Made by a program: the position numbers and the translations under genes. Below, one piece after another: positions 1 through 7,437 of a DNA stretch of 22,512 nt. The DNA is from Planctomycetaceae bacterium UBA2671 (lineage in GTDB: Bacteria; Planctomycetota; Planctomycetia; Planctomycetales; Planctomycetaceae). The stretch lies in assembly GCA_002359185.1 (NCBI GenBank), contig DEML01000030.1, forward strand, positions 231,145 to 253,656. Reading direction: 5' to 3'. The notes below the pieces were generated by a model. It did no database searches. It saw nothing but the letters and a program-made list of their open reading frames with translations, and had not been told where the DNA came from. Position 1 is the stretch's first letter; every line of letters begins with the position of its first letter.

Positions 1-76
1 ACACACTCGCTTGCGCTTCGTGCTTGTAAAAACTAAAACTGTTGATTTGACTCAAATTATTTACGAAAGCTTTTCC

Positions 77-1537
77 ATGTCACAATTCAATCGTCGTCAA
101 TTTCTGCAGAGCAGTCTGGCTGCCGGGGCTTTTGTTTCTTTATCTTCTGTGTCGTCCTCAAAAGCGATGGCTGCCAATGAGGAAGTGAATATCGCCGTGA
201 TCGGCTGTGGCGGACGTGGCGGAGAGCATTTGAATCAGTTCAGTTCACTCTCGGGCGTGAATGTCGCCGGACTGGTCGATCCCGATGAAAGTCGGACAGG
301 TTCTGCCCAGCGAAAATTCCCGAAAGCAAAACGCTATACCGACATCCGCAAGATGCTTGAAGATCCTTCAATTGATGCCGTCACGATTGCTTCCTGTAAT
401 CACTGGCACTGCCTGGCTGCCATCTGGGCGATGGAAGCTGGTAAAGATGTGTATGTCGAAAAACCGCTGTCTCACAGTCAGTGGGAAGGCCGTCAGGTCG
501 TCAACGCGGCTCGTAAGTACGACAAAGTCGTGCAGATCGGTACTCAGCAGCGTTCTTCACCGATTCAGGACGAAGCGAAAAAACTGCTGCATGAAGAAAA
601 AGCTCTCGGAAAAATTCTTAGCGTGCAGGTTTGCCGCTACGGCATCCGAGGCTCCATCGGCAAGCGATCGACTCCGCTGGAAGTCCCCTCCAGTGTCGAT
701 TACGACCTCTGGCTCGGACCCGCAGCCGATCAGGTTCTCTACCGTGACAAATTCCATTACGACTGGCACTGGGACTGGAATACCGGCTCCGGCGAAATGG
801 GCAACTGGGGCGTGCATGTGCTCGACGATGTCCGCAATGTCGTCTTCCGAGATTCCGTCAAATTGCCCACACGGATTCTCGCTGGCGGTGGACGGGTTGT
901 CTGGAATGATGCCGGGAATACGCCAAACGTGCACTTCGCGTACTTCGATACCGGCGAAATTCCAACCTTTATCGGCCTGAGCAACCTGCCAGCCGAGCCC
1001 GGTTCCAAGAAGGGCCTGAACTACCGCGGGGTGACCTCAGGCTATCTCGTGCAGTGCGAAGGGGGCTACTACTCTGGACGTCGTGGCGGAGGAGATGCCT
1101 ATGATAATCAAGGCAAGAAAATGCGTTCTCTGAAAGGATCCTCAGGAACTTCTCACGCTCAGAATTTTATTGATGCGGTTCGTGCTCAGGACAATTCGAA
1201 TCTGAAAGCGGAAGTGGCCGTCGGTCACGATTCCACCGGCTGGTGCAACCTGGCCAACATCGGCTTCCAGGTTGGTGGTCAGTACAAGCCGGACGCCTTC
1301 GAAGAAATTGTCACACCAAACGAGGGTGCAAAACGCATCTGGTCTGATCTACAGGCTCAAATGGAATCGCATCTGGCAGCCCACGGCTACAAACTGAGCG
1401 ACTCGGAAATCCGTGTCAGCCCAATGCTGAGCCACGATCCCGAAACCGAACGCTTCACTGGACCGCATGCTGAAGGAGCGAACGCTCTTCTCAAACGAGC
1501 GTACCGCCCCGGTTTTGAAGTGCCCGAAATTGCTTAA
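77..1537 (+). CDS. Tat-exported Gfo/Idh/MocA family oxidoreductase
   Basis: This is a predicted NAD(P)-dependent oxidoreductase of 486 residues, probably acting on a sugar or inositol-like substrate outside the cytoplasm. The N-terminus has a twin-arginine motif (N-R-R-Q-F-L, residues 5-10), then a hydrophobic stretch and a likely cleavage site near residue 32 (SKAMA). The Rossmann domain begins with a G-C-G-G-R-G fingerprint at about 43-48, and the family's E-K-P motif is at 128-130. The C-terminal half matches the usual large alpha/beta substrate domain. The frame is open from a TTG at 11, but I chose the ATG at 77 because the Tat signal starts there. Planctomycetes carry many Tat-targeted paralogues, so the substrate cannot be assigned. 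The gene converges on panB with a 15-base gap. Family membership is secure; the reaction is not. Confidence 0.9.
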   Translation: MSQFNRRQFLQSSLAAGAFVSLSSVSSSKAMAANEEVNIAVIGCGGRGGEHLNQFSSLSGVNVAGLVDPDESRTGSAQRKFPKAKRYTDIRKMLEDPSIDAVTIASCNHWHCLAAIWAMEAGKDVYVEKPLSHSQWEGRQVVNAARKYDKVVQIGTQQRSSPIQDEAKKLLHEEKALGKILSVQVCRYGIRGSIGKRSTPLEVPSSVDYDLWLGPAADQVLYRDKFHYDWHWDWNTGSGEMGNWGVHVLDDVRNVVFRDSVKLPTRILAGGGRVVWNDAGNTPNVHFAYFDTGEIPTFIGLSNLPAEPGSKKGLNYRGVTSGYLVQCEGGYYSGRRGGGDAYDNQGKKMRSLKGSSGTSHAQNFIDAVRAQDNSNLKAEVAVGHDSTGWCNLANIGFQVGGQYKPDAFEEIVTPNEGAKRIWSDLQAQMESHLAAHGYKLSDSEIRVSPMLSHDPETERFTGPHAEGANALLKRAYRPGFEVPEIA

Positions 1538-1552
1538 GGAAACGTGTAAACT

Positions 1553-2344
1553 TTATTGATGACTATGATCGGCGTCCGGGTAGGTTCCTTCCCGGACGTC
1601 GTTTGCATAGTTCTGTACGCACTTCGTCACGATTTCATGCAGATTGGCGTAATGCTTGAGAAACTTCGGTTTGAAGCCCTCGGTCAGGCCCAGCATATCG
1701 TTAAGGACGAGGACCTGACCATCACACTCGGGCCCGGCTCCGATGCCAATCGTCGGAATCTGCAGTTCTTTGGTGATTCGAGCCGAGATCGGACTGGAAA
1801 TCATTTCGAGCACGATTCCAAAAGCCCCGGCTGCCTCAGCGGCTTTGGCATCTGCGAGCAACAGATCTTCATCCCGCTGAATCTTGCCCATTGAGCCGAC
1901 CGCGCGAATGGATTGCGGTTTGAAGCCAACATGAGCCATCACGGGAATATCGGCATTTGTCAAAGCGGCAATCGTATTTGCCTGAGAAACGCCCCCCTCT
2001 AGTTTGACGGCGGCTGCTCCCGTTTCTTTCAGGATGCGGCCAGCATTCGCAATCGCCTGTTCTGGGCTGATTTGATAGCTCAAAAAAGGGAGATCGACAA
2101 TCACCAGAGCATTCTGAGTTCCACGAACAACCATCTTCCCATGGTAGATCATCTCCTCGATTGTAACGGGCAATGTCGTAGAATTTCCCTGCACGACCAT
2201 GCCGAGCGTATCTCCAACAAGAATCGCATCGACTCCAGCCGCATCGACAATGCTTGCCCAGGTAAAATCATAGGCGGTCAGCATCGCCAGCTTTCGCCCT
2301 TTCTGTTTGGCAGCAGAGAACTTGGGAACGGTCATGGCACTCAT
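1553..2344 (-). CDS. panB: 3-methyl-2-oxobutanoate hydroxymethyltransferase (ketopantoate hydroxymethyltransferase)
   Basis: PanB transfers a hydroxymethyl group from methylene-tetrahydrofolate to 2-ketoisovalerate. This gives ketopantoate, the first step of pantothenate and CoA synthesis, in the cytoplasm. The protein has 263 residues, the normal length. The magnesium-binding aspartates are visible at D45 (V-G-D-T-L-G-M) and D84 (V-D-L-P-F), the substrate Lys/Glu at K114 and E116 (V-K-L-E-G-G), and the catalytic glutamate at E180 (V-L-E-M-I). The I-G-I-G-A-G loop is at 199-204. An AAGGTGAG ribosome-binding site lies just before the ATG at 2344; a second in-frame ATG at 2335 is less well placed. 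No panC or panD is adjacent, so the gene seems to stand alone. IlvE, encoded upstream on the same strand, uses the same keto acid, but more than 400 bases and a putative RNA gene separate them. Confidence 0.97.
   Translation of the reverse strand: MSAMTVPKFSAAKQKGRKLAMLTAYDFTWASIVDAAGVDAILVGDTLGMVVQGNSTTLPVTIEEMIYHGKMVVRGTQNALVIVDLPFLSYQISPEQAIANAGRILKETGAAAVKLEGGVSQANTIAALTNADIPVMAHVGFKPQSIRAVGSMGKIQRDEDLLLADAKAAEAAGAFGIVLEMISSPISARITKELQIPTIGIGAGPECDGQVLVLNDMLGLTEGFKPKFLKHYANLHEIVTKCVQNYANDVREGTYPDADHSHQ
1573..1598. promoter_or_regulatory. GC-rich hairpin inside the 3' end of panB
   Basis: Eight perfectly paired bases (CGTCCGGG / CCCGGACG) flank a 10-base loop. The hairpin lies about 35 bases after the stop codon of the upstream plus-strand oxidoreductase gene and close to the panB stop on the other strand. 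The plus-strand copy is followed only by TCGTTTGC, so it is a poor intrinsic terminator. It may protect or weakly terminate the converging transcripts. Confidence 0.3.
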
Positions 2345-2610
2345 CGACTCACCTTAACTTCCAGCAATAATTCGACAGATGGTTAAATTCTGTCTGACGG
2401 ACTTCATTATTCGTATCAATTTCTCGCAAGCAACCACTGAACGGAAGGCCATACAAGTGTCTCATCTCGATACATGTTGCAAAATTGAACAGTCGCATTG
2501 AACGATAATGCAACGAATCAATATATACGCTCTCGGGCTCTGACAATCCATCTCTGACGTAACCTGCTACCTACAATCGCCTTATGCCAATTAAAACGGA
2601 AATAAGCAAT

Positions 2611-2625
2611 TGGCACATATCTTGC
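2611..2625 (+). promoter_or_regulatory. Sigma-54 (RpoN) type -24/-12 promoter
   Basis: The sequence TGGCACATATCTTGC matches the sigma-54 consensus TGGCAC-N5-TTGC at every conserved base, with the required 10 bases between the GG and GC doublets. Using the usual geometry, with the C of GC at -12, transcription should start at about 2637. No plus-strand protein gene follows; an intrinsic terminator comes within 90 bases. Confidence 0.7.
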
Positions 2626-2636
2626 GGTTAATAGAA

Positions 2637-2723
2637 TTCACCTTGAGGCAGGAGTTGGCCCGCACTTGCTTCGATGGTGGACATAGACGTGATCGGTGGT
2701 GTAACCGGTCACGTCTTTTTTTT
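2637..2723 (+). ncRNA. Putative sigma-54-dependent small RNA of about 87 nt
   Basis: The transcript is predicted from three independent signals: a sigma-54 promoter ending at 2625, a stem that begins exactly at the calculated start (2637), and an intrinsic terminator ending at 2723. Hairpin 1 pairs 2637-2650 with 2667-2681: 14 base pairs, three of them G-U, with one bulged T at 2675. Its 16-base loop (2651-2666) contains GGAG and a self-complementary GGCC. Hairpin 2 is the terminator stem. An ATG at 2674 opens an 18-codon frame that runs through the terminator and has no well-spaced ribosome site, so I read this as non-coding. I do not recognise it as a known RNA family. Its targets are unknown; the exposed GGAG could bind RNA or a CsrA-type protein, but that is speculation. 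Confidence 0.55.
2686..2723 (+). terminator. Strong intrinsic terminator
   Basis: A 12-bp stem with one G-U pair (2686-2697 with 2704-2715) encloses a 6-base loop and is followed by eight T. The T-run is on the plus strand only. It therefore ends a plus-strand transcript rather than ilvE, which reads on the minus strand from the other side. Confidence 0.85.
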
Positions 2724-2751
2724 GCGCTAAGCAAAACCCCGTGTGGCAAAA

Positions 2752-3603
2752 CTACTCTCTGGTCAGTTTTTCGAAGCGAGTTTTGAGGTCTTTCGTGACG
2801 GGCCCCGGTTTTCCGTCGCCAATCAGGCGACCATCGAGTTCAACGACCGCGATCACTTCAGCGGCACTGCCCGTCAGGAAACATTCATCGGACACATACA
2901 GTTCGTGCCGTGTCATTGTCGTTTCCAGAACTTCCATCTTCGCTTCACGAGCCAGTCGCAAAACTGCCCGGCGAGTGATTCCATCAAGAATACCGGCATC
3001 GGTAGAAGGAGTTTTCAAAACTCCATTCTTAACAATGAAGATATTGTCGCCCGTGCACTCCGCCACTTCTCCCTTATGATTCAACATCACCGCTTCGAGA
3101 CAACCTGCATCCGAACCTTCAATTTTAGCGAGAATGTTATTCAGATAATTGAGCGATTTGATCCGCGGGCTCAGTGCCTGGGGATGGTTTCGAATTGTGC
3201 TCGCAGTGATAATTTTCAAGCCATGCTCGTACAATTCTTCAGGATACAGGCTGATTTTATCGGCAATAATAATCACCTGAGGATCGCTCGTGCGGCGAAT
3301 ATCCAGCCCCAGCGAGCCGGAACCACGGGTAATCACCAGGCGAATATATCCATCAACGAGTTCGTTAGCGGCTACGGTCTCCTCAACCGCTTTGGTCATT
3401 TCAGCCGGGGAAAGCGGGATCGTCAATCGAATGGCGTGAGCACTTTCATACAGTCGCTCGATATGCTCCTGAAGCAGAAACACCTTCCGATTGTAGATGC
3501 GGATCCCTTCAAAGATTCCGTCTCCATACAGGAGGCCGTGATCAAAAACGCTGATTTTTGCTTCATCTTTGGAAACGAGTTGACCGTTCAGATAAATCTT
3601 CAT
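2752..3603 (-). CDS. ilvE: Branched-chain amino acid aminotransferase (class IV PLP fold)
   Basis: This cytoplasmic PLP enzyme interconverts leucine, isoleucine or valine with their 2-keto acids, using glutamate/2-oxoglutarate. The 283-residue length suits the shorter bacterial class IV aminotransferases. Visible features are the N-terminal F-D-H-G-L-L-Y-G-D-G-I-F-E-G segment (20-33), the PLP lysine K149 in R-I-K-S-L-N-Y-L-N-N, and the cofactor glutamate E182 in A-E-C-T-G-D-N-I-F. The S-L-N-Y-L-N-N segment favours a branched-chain enzyme over aminodeoxychorismate lyase, but D-amino-acid aminotransferase is close enough that substrate specificity is inferred. The ribosome site is weak (AAGAAG). 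A 13-base perfect palindrome lies about 35 bases before the start codon. Confidence 0.88.
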   Translation of the reverse strand: MKIYLNGQLVSKDEAKISVFDHGLLYGDGIFEGIRIYNRKVFLLQEHIERLYESAHAIRLTIPLSPAEMTKAVEETVAANELVDGYIRLVITRGSGSLGLDIRRTSDPQVIIIADKISLYPEELYEHGLKIITASTIRNHPQALSPRIKSLNYLNNILAKIEGSDAGCLEAVMLNHKGEVAECTGDNIFIVKNGVLKTPSTDAGILDGITRRAVLRLAREAKMEVLETTMTRHELYVSDECFLTGSAAEVIAVVELDGRLIGDGKPGPVTKDLKTRFEKLTRE

Positions 3604-3637
3604 GAGCTGCTTCTTACGAAAAAAAGCACGAGGTCCG

Positions 3638-3650
3638 GTGGTGTCACCAC
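3638..3650. promoter_or_regulatory. Perfect palindrome in the ilvE leader
   Basis: GTGGTG-T-CACCAC is a 13-base perfect dyad in the upstream region of ilvE. It is a candidate operator or leader hairpin. No regulator is encoded next to it, so its role is unknown. Confidence 0.25.
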
Positions 3651-3857
3651 TTACATTGATGGGTGATTCCTACAATTCCGCACACTCGCTGGTGTGCTCG
3701 AACAGGATTGATCACTCACACAATAAAAGGGTCACTGCACCTGCTTCGTGCCAATACTGCATCGCAGTTTCTGTATTGGTTACGGAATTGTTGGACTATT
3801 GACTCATCTGGCAATTCTGGCTGTCAGTCTGTTTAGAAGTCAAATCATCGAAAGTCA

Positions 3858-4592
3858 CTAAGAAGCGACTCGATCGCGTATGTTTTCGACCTGACCTTTC
3901 GACAACCTCACAATCCGCTGGCCTTTGCGGGCAATTGCCTCATCGTGAGTGACCATCATGATGGTAAGTTGACGCTCAGAATTCAATCGCTCCAGCAGTT
4001 CAATAATCCCTTTCCCCGTATCGACATCCAAATTTCCCGTAGGTTCGTCAGCCAGGAGAATTTCCGGCTCGGAAATCAGAGAGCGGGCAATGGCGGCTCG
4101 CTGCAACTCGCCACCCGACATTTGACTCGGTTTGTGCTTAATTCGATGCTCCAGACCAACCTGGGCGATCAATTCCCGGGCCTGATCCTGCAATTCGCTC
4201 CGTTTTTTCCAGTATTCCCACATCGAATAGCGGATCATCAGGGGAGCTAGCACATTTTCGAGGACATTCAGTTCGGGCAGCAGGTGATAAAACTGAAAAA
4301 CAAAGCCAAAGACACGATTTCGCAATTGATCCCGAGTTTTCGCAGGCAGATGGTCAATCCGCTTACCATCCAGTCGAATCTCGCCAATGTCCGGAGTATC
4401 GAGCAGACCTGCCAGATGCAGCAGCGTGCTTTTTCCAGAACCCGAACGACCGATGATCGAAAGAAATTCGCCTTTGCGAACCTCCAGATTTACGCCTCGC
4501 AGCACATTCACCGCTTCGGGCCCTTTTCGATAACTTTTATCGAGAGCGACAGCCGACAAGTGGACCGGTGGAGTCGGAAGAATTTCGTTCAT
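3858..4592 (-). CDS. lolD: ABC transporter ATP-binding protein, LolD type
   Basis: This is the 244-residue ATPase subunit of a LolCDE/MacB-type transporter, which uses ATP to release lipoproteins from, or move substrates at, the inner membrane. In order: Walker A G-R-S-G-S-G-K-S (48-55), Q-loop Q100 in F-V-F-Q, signature M-S-G-G-E (158-162), Walker B I-L-L-A-D-E-P (178-184) and H-loop H216. The F-Q-F-Y-H-L-L-P-E-L-N-V-L-E-N-V stretch is typical of the LolD branch. The frame stays open to 4655, but that extension would be encoded by a palindromic repeat, so I chose the ATG at 4592. The permease gene lies just upstream on the same strand; a repeat fills the 98-base gap, and the two are probably co-transcribed. 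LolD versus another MacB-like ATPase is inferred from the neighbour. Confidence 0.88.
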   Translation of the reverse strand: MNEILPTPPVHLSAVALDKSYRKGPEAVNVLRGVNLEVRKGEFLSIIGRSGSGKSTLLHLAGLLDTPDIGEIRLDGKRIDHLPAKTRDQLRNRVFGFVFQFYHLLPELNVLENVLAPLMIRYSMWEYWKKRSELQDQARELIAQVGLEHRIKHKPSQMSGGELQRAAIARSLISEPEILLADEPTGNLDVDTGKGIIELLERLNSERQLTIMMVTHDEAIARKGQRIVRLSKGQVENIRDRVAS

Positions 4593-4619
4593 TCGATGGA
4601 CCTGAATTTGAAAACACTC

Positions 4620-4688
4620 GTAGGTCAGGCTGTGCCTGACGAAAATGGACGTCACTTCTTACATCATGTCAGGCAGTGCCTGACCTAC
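4620..4688. repeat. REP-like palindromic element, copy A
   Basis: Two 22-base units face each other (4620-4641 and 4667-4688). Each contains GTCAGGC-N3-GCCTGAC, a 7-bp hairpin with a 3-base loop, and together they can form one long stem. The centre reads CGAAAATGGACGTC, which reappears inverted in copy C. The element sits between the permease stop codon and the lolD start. Confidence 0.85.
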
Positions 4689-4690
4689 AA

Positions 4691-6253
4691 CTACTCGCGT
4701 CGTAACGACTCGACCGGATGCATTCGAGCGGCTCGGCGAGCCGGGAAGACACTGGCCAGAACGGCAATTAACATTGCCCCCAAGGCTACCGAGATCACCA
4801 TGGAAGGTTGGACCGAAGTCGGAATTTCCGGGAAGTAGTATATGGTTTCATCAAACACTTTCCGGCCTGTGATAAACGTGATCGCATCCTCGATTTGATT
4901 GATGTAATGCACGAACGTCAGTCCCAGTAACACACCGACTCCACTGCCAACGACTCCCAGGGCAAGTCCGTAAGAGAGGAAGATCGACATGATGCCACCC
5001 GAACCGGCTCCCAATGCTTTCAGGATGCCGATGTCGCGGGTTTTTTCGACGACAATCATGTAGAAGATCGCCAGAATTCCAAAACCAGCCACGGCAATAA
5101 TCAGAAAGAGCAGCACATTTAAGATGGCTGATTCCACTTCCACAGCGGCCAGCAATGGCCCCTGCTTCTGCTCCCAGGTTTTGACGACAAACTGATCAGG
5201 AGGAAAGGCCGACTTCAATCGTTCGACAACAACCTCGGCATCTTTGTAATCCTTAAGTTTGATATGCAGTGATGTGATCGCTCGCTTACCGGTCGCCGGG
5301 GAGAGCATGCCGCGCACATTTTGAAGTTCTTCGAGATTACAGAAGACCAGATTGCTGTCGTATTCGGTCATTCCGCTTTTGAAAACATCGACAATCGTGG
5401 CCTGGAAGGCGGCATGTGAAGGAGGACGACCAGCGGTGACGGTGCTGATTTTGACATCGTCTCCGGGACGAGCCATCATCATTGTTTTCATCAATCCGGT
5501 TTCCGGATCGCGATACGGATAACTGACCAGGCCTGCTCCGACATAAACTCGGCCATCCATCATTTCATAAGGGTCAGCCGGAGCCTGTTCGGCGGCTTGT
5601 CCATCAAAAAACGGATCGGCAAACGGATCTTCTGGAAGGGCAGCGGTCTGGACTTCTTGCTGAGGTTCAATCGAGGCTGTCTGTTTCGGCGTTTTCTCCG
5701 ATTCCAAAGCTGCCAGTTGACTTTCATACCATTTTTGACGATCGATTTTCTCGTGACGATATTCCTCGGCTTCCGGCGAAAGTTTCCAGTTGGGGATTTC
5801 TTCATCGGGTCGCAAAGCAGGTCGAGCGATTTCTCCATTTTCGTAGACCGGATTAAAACTGTCCAGGAATGATCGCAGTGGGCCGACCTTCGCCTTCCCT
5901 TCCGGCTCAATTCCAATCAGCGTAACCGGTTTGGTAATCCACTGTCCGGCAAAGTTGAAGTTCAACATGCCGTAGACTTCGACAGTCGGTGTGACTGCTT
6001 CGATGTATCCATCAGCCACTTCCCGGGCGATACGGATCTGTAAATCGGGATCGGAAACGCCGTCGTAACTGTGAGATTCGATCACGACATCGGCCAGCAA
6101 TCCGTGAATCCGATCCCGCATCTGGGTGCCGAAGCCGGACATCACGCTGTTGACCACAATCATTGTGGCGACGCCGAGCATCACACTGATAATGCTGGCT
6201 AAAGCAATATAGCGGGTTCGCAAATACCGCTGACATAAAAGCATTTTATACAT
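4691..6253 (-). CDS. ABC transporter permease, LolC/LolE (FtsX) family, with enlarged periplasmic domain
   Basis: This 520-residue inner-membrane protein is the probable partner of LolD in lipoprotein release or a related mechanotransmission transport. One transmembrane helix lies near residues 15-37, then a large periplasmic domain, then three helices at about 377-402, 420-452 and 483-504, which is the FtsX/LolC topology. The V-V-E-K-T-R-D-I-G-I-L-K-A-L-G-A coupling segment is at 401-416 and the closing P-A-R-R-A-A-R-M-H-P-V-E-S-L-R-R is at 504-519. LolC/E proteins are usually about 400-415 residues. The extra length is mainly a polar Glu/Gln/Pro-rich insertion at about 140-235. The start is the ATG at 6253; ATG 6244 is possible. 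Whether the partner complex needs a second permease is unknown, as none is nearby. Confidence 0.85.
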   Translation of the reverse strand: MYKMLLCQRYLRTRYIALASIISVMLGVATMIVVNSVMSGFGTQMRDRIHGLLADVVIESHSYDGVSDPDLQIRIAREVADGYIEAVTPTVEVYGMLNFNFAGQWITKPVTLIGIEPEGKAKVGPLRSFLDSFNPVYENGEIARPALRPDEEIPNWKLSPEAEEYRHEKIDRQKWYESQLAALESEKTPKQTASIEPQQEVQTAALPEDPFADPFFDGQAAEQAPADPYEMMDGRVYVGAGLVSYPYRDPETGLMKTMMMARPGDDVKISTVTAGRPPSHAAFQATIVDVFKSGMTEYDSNLVFCNLEELQNVRGMLSPATGKRAITSLHIKLKDYKDAEVVVERLKSAFPPDQFVVKTWEQKQGPLLAAVEVESAILNVLLFLIIAVAGFGILAIFYMIVVEKTRDIGILKALGAGSGGIMSIFLSYGLALGVVGSGVGVLLGLTFVHYINQIEDAITFITGRKVFDETIYYFPEIPTSVQPSMVISVALGAMLIAVLASVFPARRAARMHPVESLRRE

Positions 6254-6900
6254 CTCGCCAGTCCCTTGGCTGAGGAATCATTTTCGTGTCCCGGTCCTCC
6301 AGACCGCATCAGAAGGGCCGTTTTCCTGAAAACAACACAAATTCACTCCAAATCCAAGCGAATTTGCCCCGTTGCAACTTCTGAATCAACCAGAATACGC
6401 AACAATCCCTTCCCGATCCCGAAACTATATCGATTCGTCAACTTTCAGCCAAGCCCAAGTCAAAAGACTGAAATTTCAGCTTCTCCCAGCGGTGGGTGGC
6501 ACGCCCAGAACGAAGAGATGGACGTGGAATCGTAGCTGCAACCATCGTATACCATGCCCTTCACTTCGTTCCAGCTTGTTCATACATCACTTGTTCTGTT
6601 TTCCCCGTTAGTTGATAAGGGATTTGCGCCCTGGTTTAGTAGTTTTTTACTGCCGGTTTAGCAGGGAAGCGAATAGAATGGATACTGGGATTGCTGCGGA
6701 ATTGTGGGGAGTGGACCTGGGGGGAATAACGCTTGAATGTCAGGAGTTTGAAACTGATCGAAGACAAGGAAAGTTTTCGCAAGTTAGAAGGCTATCGGAA
6801 CGCCTGCAAGTTGTCGGCCCCCGAGTGAAAAGATGTGTATAAACAACAGTACTTCGTTCTGAGACGTGCCACTCTGACTTTGTTTGAAGGAATCTGATTG
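6254..6900. other. Long gap between divergent permease and macrodomain genes
   Basis: These 647 bases hold no gene I can support. A 54-codon frame from ATG 6678 to the stop at 6842 has an AGGGAAG about 10 bases upstream, but its product has no recognisable feature and I leave it uncalled. A short hairpin element at 6493-6513 recurs near 17571. The gap must carry promoters in both directions, but I found no clear -10/-35 pair. Confidence 0.5.
6493..6513. repeat. Short hairpin repeat, family 2, copy 1
   Basis: TGGGTGGCACGCCCAGAACG forms a TGGG/CCCA hairpin. It matches 17571-17592 with one substitution and one inserted base over about 22 bases. Confidence 0.4.
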
Positions 6901-7437
6901 ATGAAACAGCGCATCGGAAATTGTATTCTCGAACTGGCAATTGGCGACATCACTGCCGAACAAACCGATGCAATCGTCAATGCGGCTAACTCAGAACTGG
7001 CGGGCGGTGGTGGAGTCGATGGTGCGATTCATGCCGCGGCTGGCCCATCGATTATGCAGCAGACGCGCAAACAATTTCCGGAGGGTTGCCCGACAGGATC
7101 GGCTGTGGCCACCAATGGCGGCCAATTGAATGTGAAATACATCTTCCATACCGTCGGCCCGATCTGGCGTGGCGGCCGCCTCGGCGAAGAAGCCGACCTC
7201 CGTTCGGCTTATCGATCCTGCCTGCAACTCGCGATCGATTTCAAGTGTGAGAGTCTCTCTTTTCCGGCGATTTCGACCGGCGTCTACGGCTATCCTCTGG
7301 ATTTGGCAACAGAAGCTTCACTCGATGAAATCAAAATTTTCCTGATCAATAACGAGGCTCCTAAACGAATTCGGTGTGTCTTGTTTAACGAGGGAATCTA
7401 TGGAGCTTATGCGAGAGTTCTCGAATCCTGGTCTTAA
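6901..7437 (+). CDS. Macrodomain protein, O-acetyl-ADP-ribose deacetylase-like (YmdB/MacroD type)
   Basis: This 178-residue single-domain protein is predicted to bind ADP-ribose and hydrolyse O-acetyl-ADP-ribose or ADP-ribosyl esters in the cytoplasm. Landmarks are G-D-I-T (15-18), I-V-N-A-A-N (25-30), the G-G-G-G-V-D-G-A-I-H loop (35-44, with the conserved Asp at 40), G-P-I-W (86-89) and the phosphate loop I-S-T-G-V-Y-G-Y-P (124-132). All of these match the MacroD-type class. GAAGGA stands 10 bases before ATG 6901; a TTG one codon earlier is also in frame but less likely. The next gene on the same strand begins 121 bases later. No ADP-ribosyltransferase or NAD-consuming toxin gene is adjacent, so it is probably housekeeping rather than part of a toxin-antitoxin pair. 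Confidence 0.93.
   Translation: MKQRIGNCILELAIGDITAEQTDAIVNAANSELAGGGGVDGAIHAAAGPSIMQQTRKQFPEGCPTGSAVATNGGQLNVKYIFHTVGPIWRGGRLGEEADLRSAYRSCLQLAIDFKCESLSFPAISTGVYGYPLDLATEASLDEIKIFLINNEAPKRIRCVLFNEGIYGAYARVLESWS

Larger units (their letters stand above)
2345..2751. other. Gene-free gap between panB and ilvE, with a putative small-RNA gene
   Basis: I see no convincing protein gene in these 407 bases. The right half holds a sigma-54-type promoter (2611-2625), a structured transcript candidate (2637-2723) and an intrinsic terminator. Further left, at 2476-2514, is an imperfect dyad: GTTGCA and TGCAAC arms enclosing two ATTGAAC copies 13 bases apart. That places it about 125-160 bases before the predicted start, where sigma-54 activators usually bind. 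The stretch just upstream of panB presumably also carries the panB promoter, but I could not pick it out. Confidence 0.6.

Noticed and set aside
2655..2671. Second sigma-54-like site (TGGCCCGCACTTGC) inside the putative small RNA
   Set aside because: The GG-GC spacing is one base short of the strict 10-base rule, and the bases are explained by the loop of hairpin 1.
2743..3666. Open frame of 307 codons on the plus strand across ilvE
   Set aside because: It is antisense to ilvE, which carries the conserved PLP lysine and motifs. The plus-strand product has no recognisable features.
4593..4655. Longer N-terminus for the LolD-type protein
   Set aside because: The extension would be encoded by REP-like copy A. 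The ATG at 4592 gives a normal-length ATPase.
6678..6842. Possible 54-codon gene with an AGGGAAG upstream
   Set aside because: No domain, signal or membrane feature was seen, and the support is too weak to call a gene.
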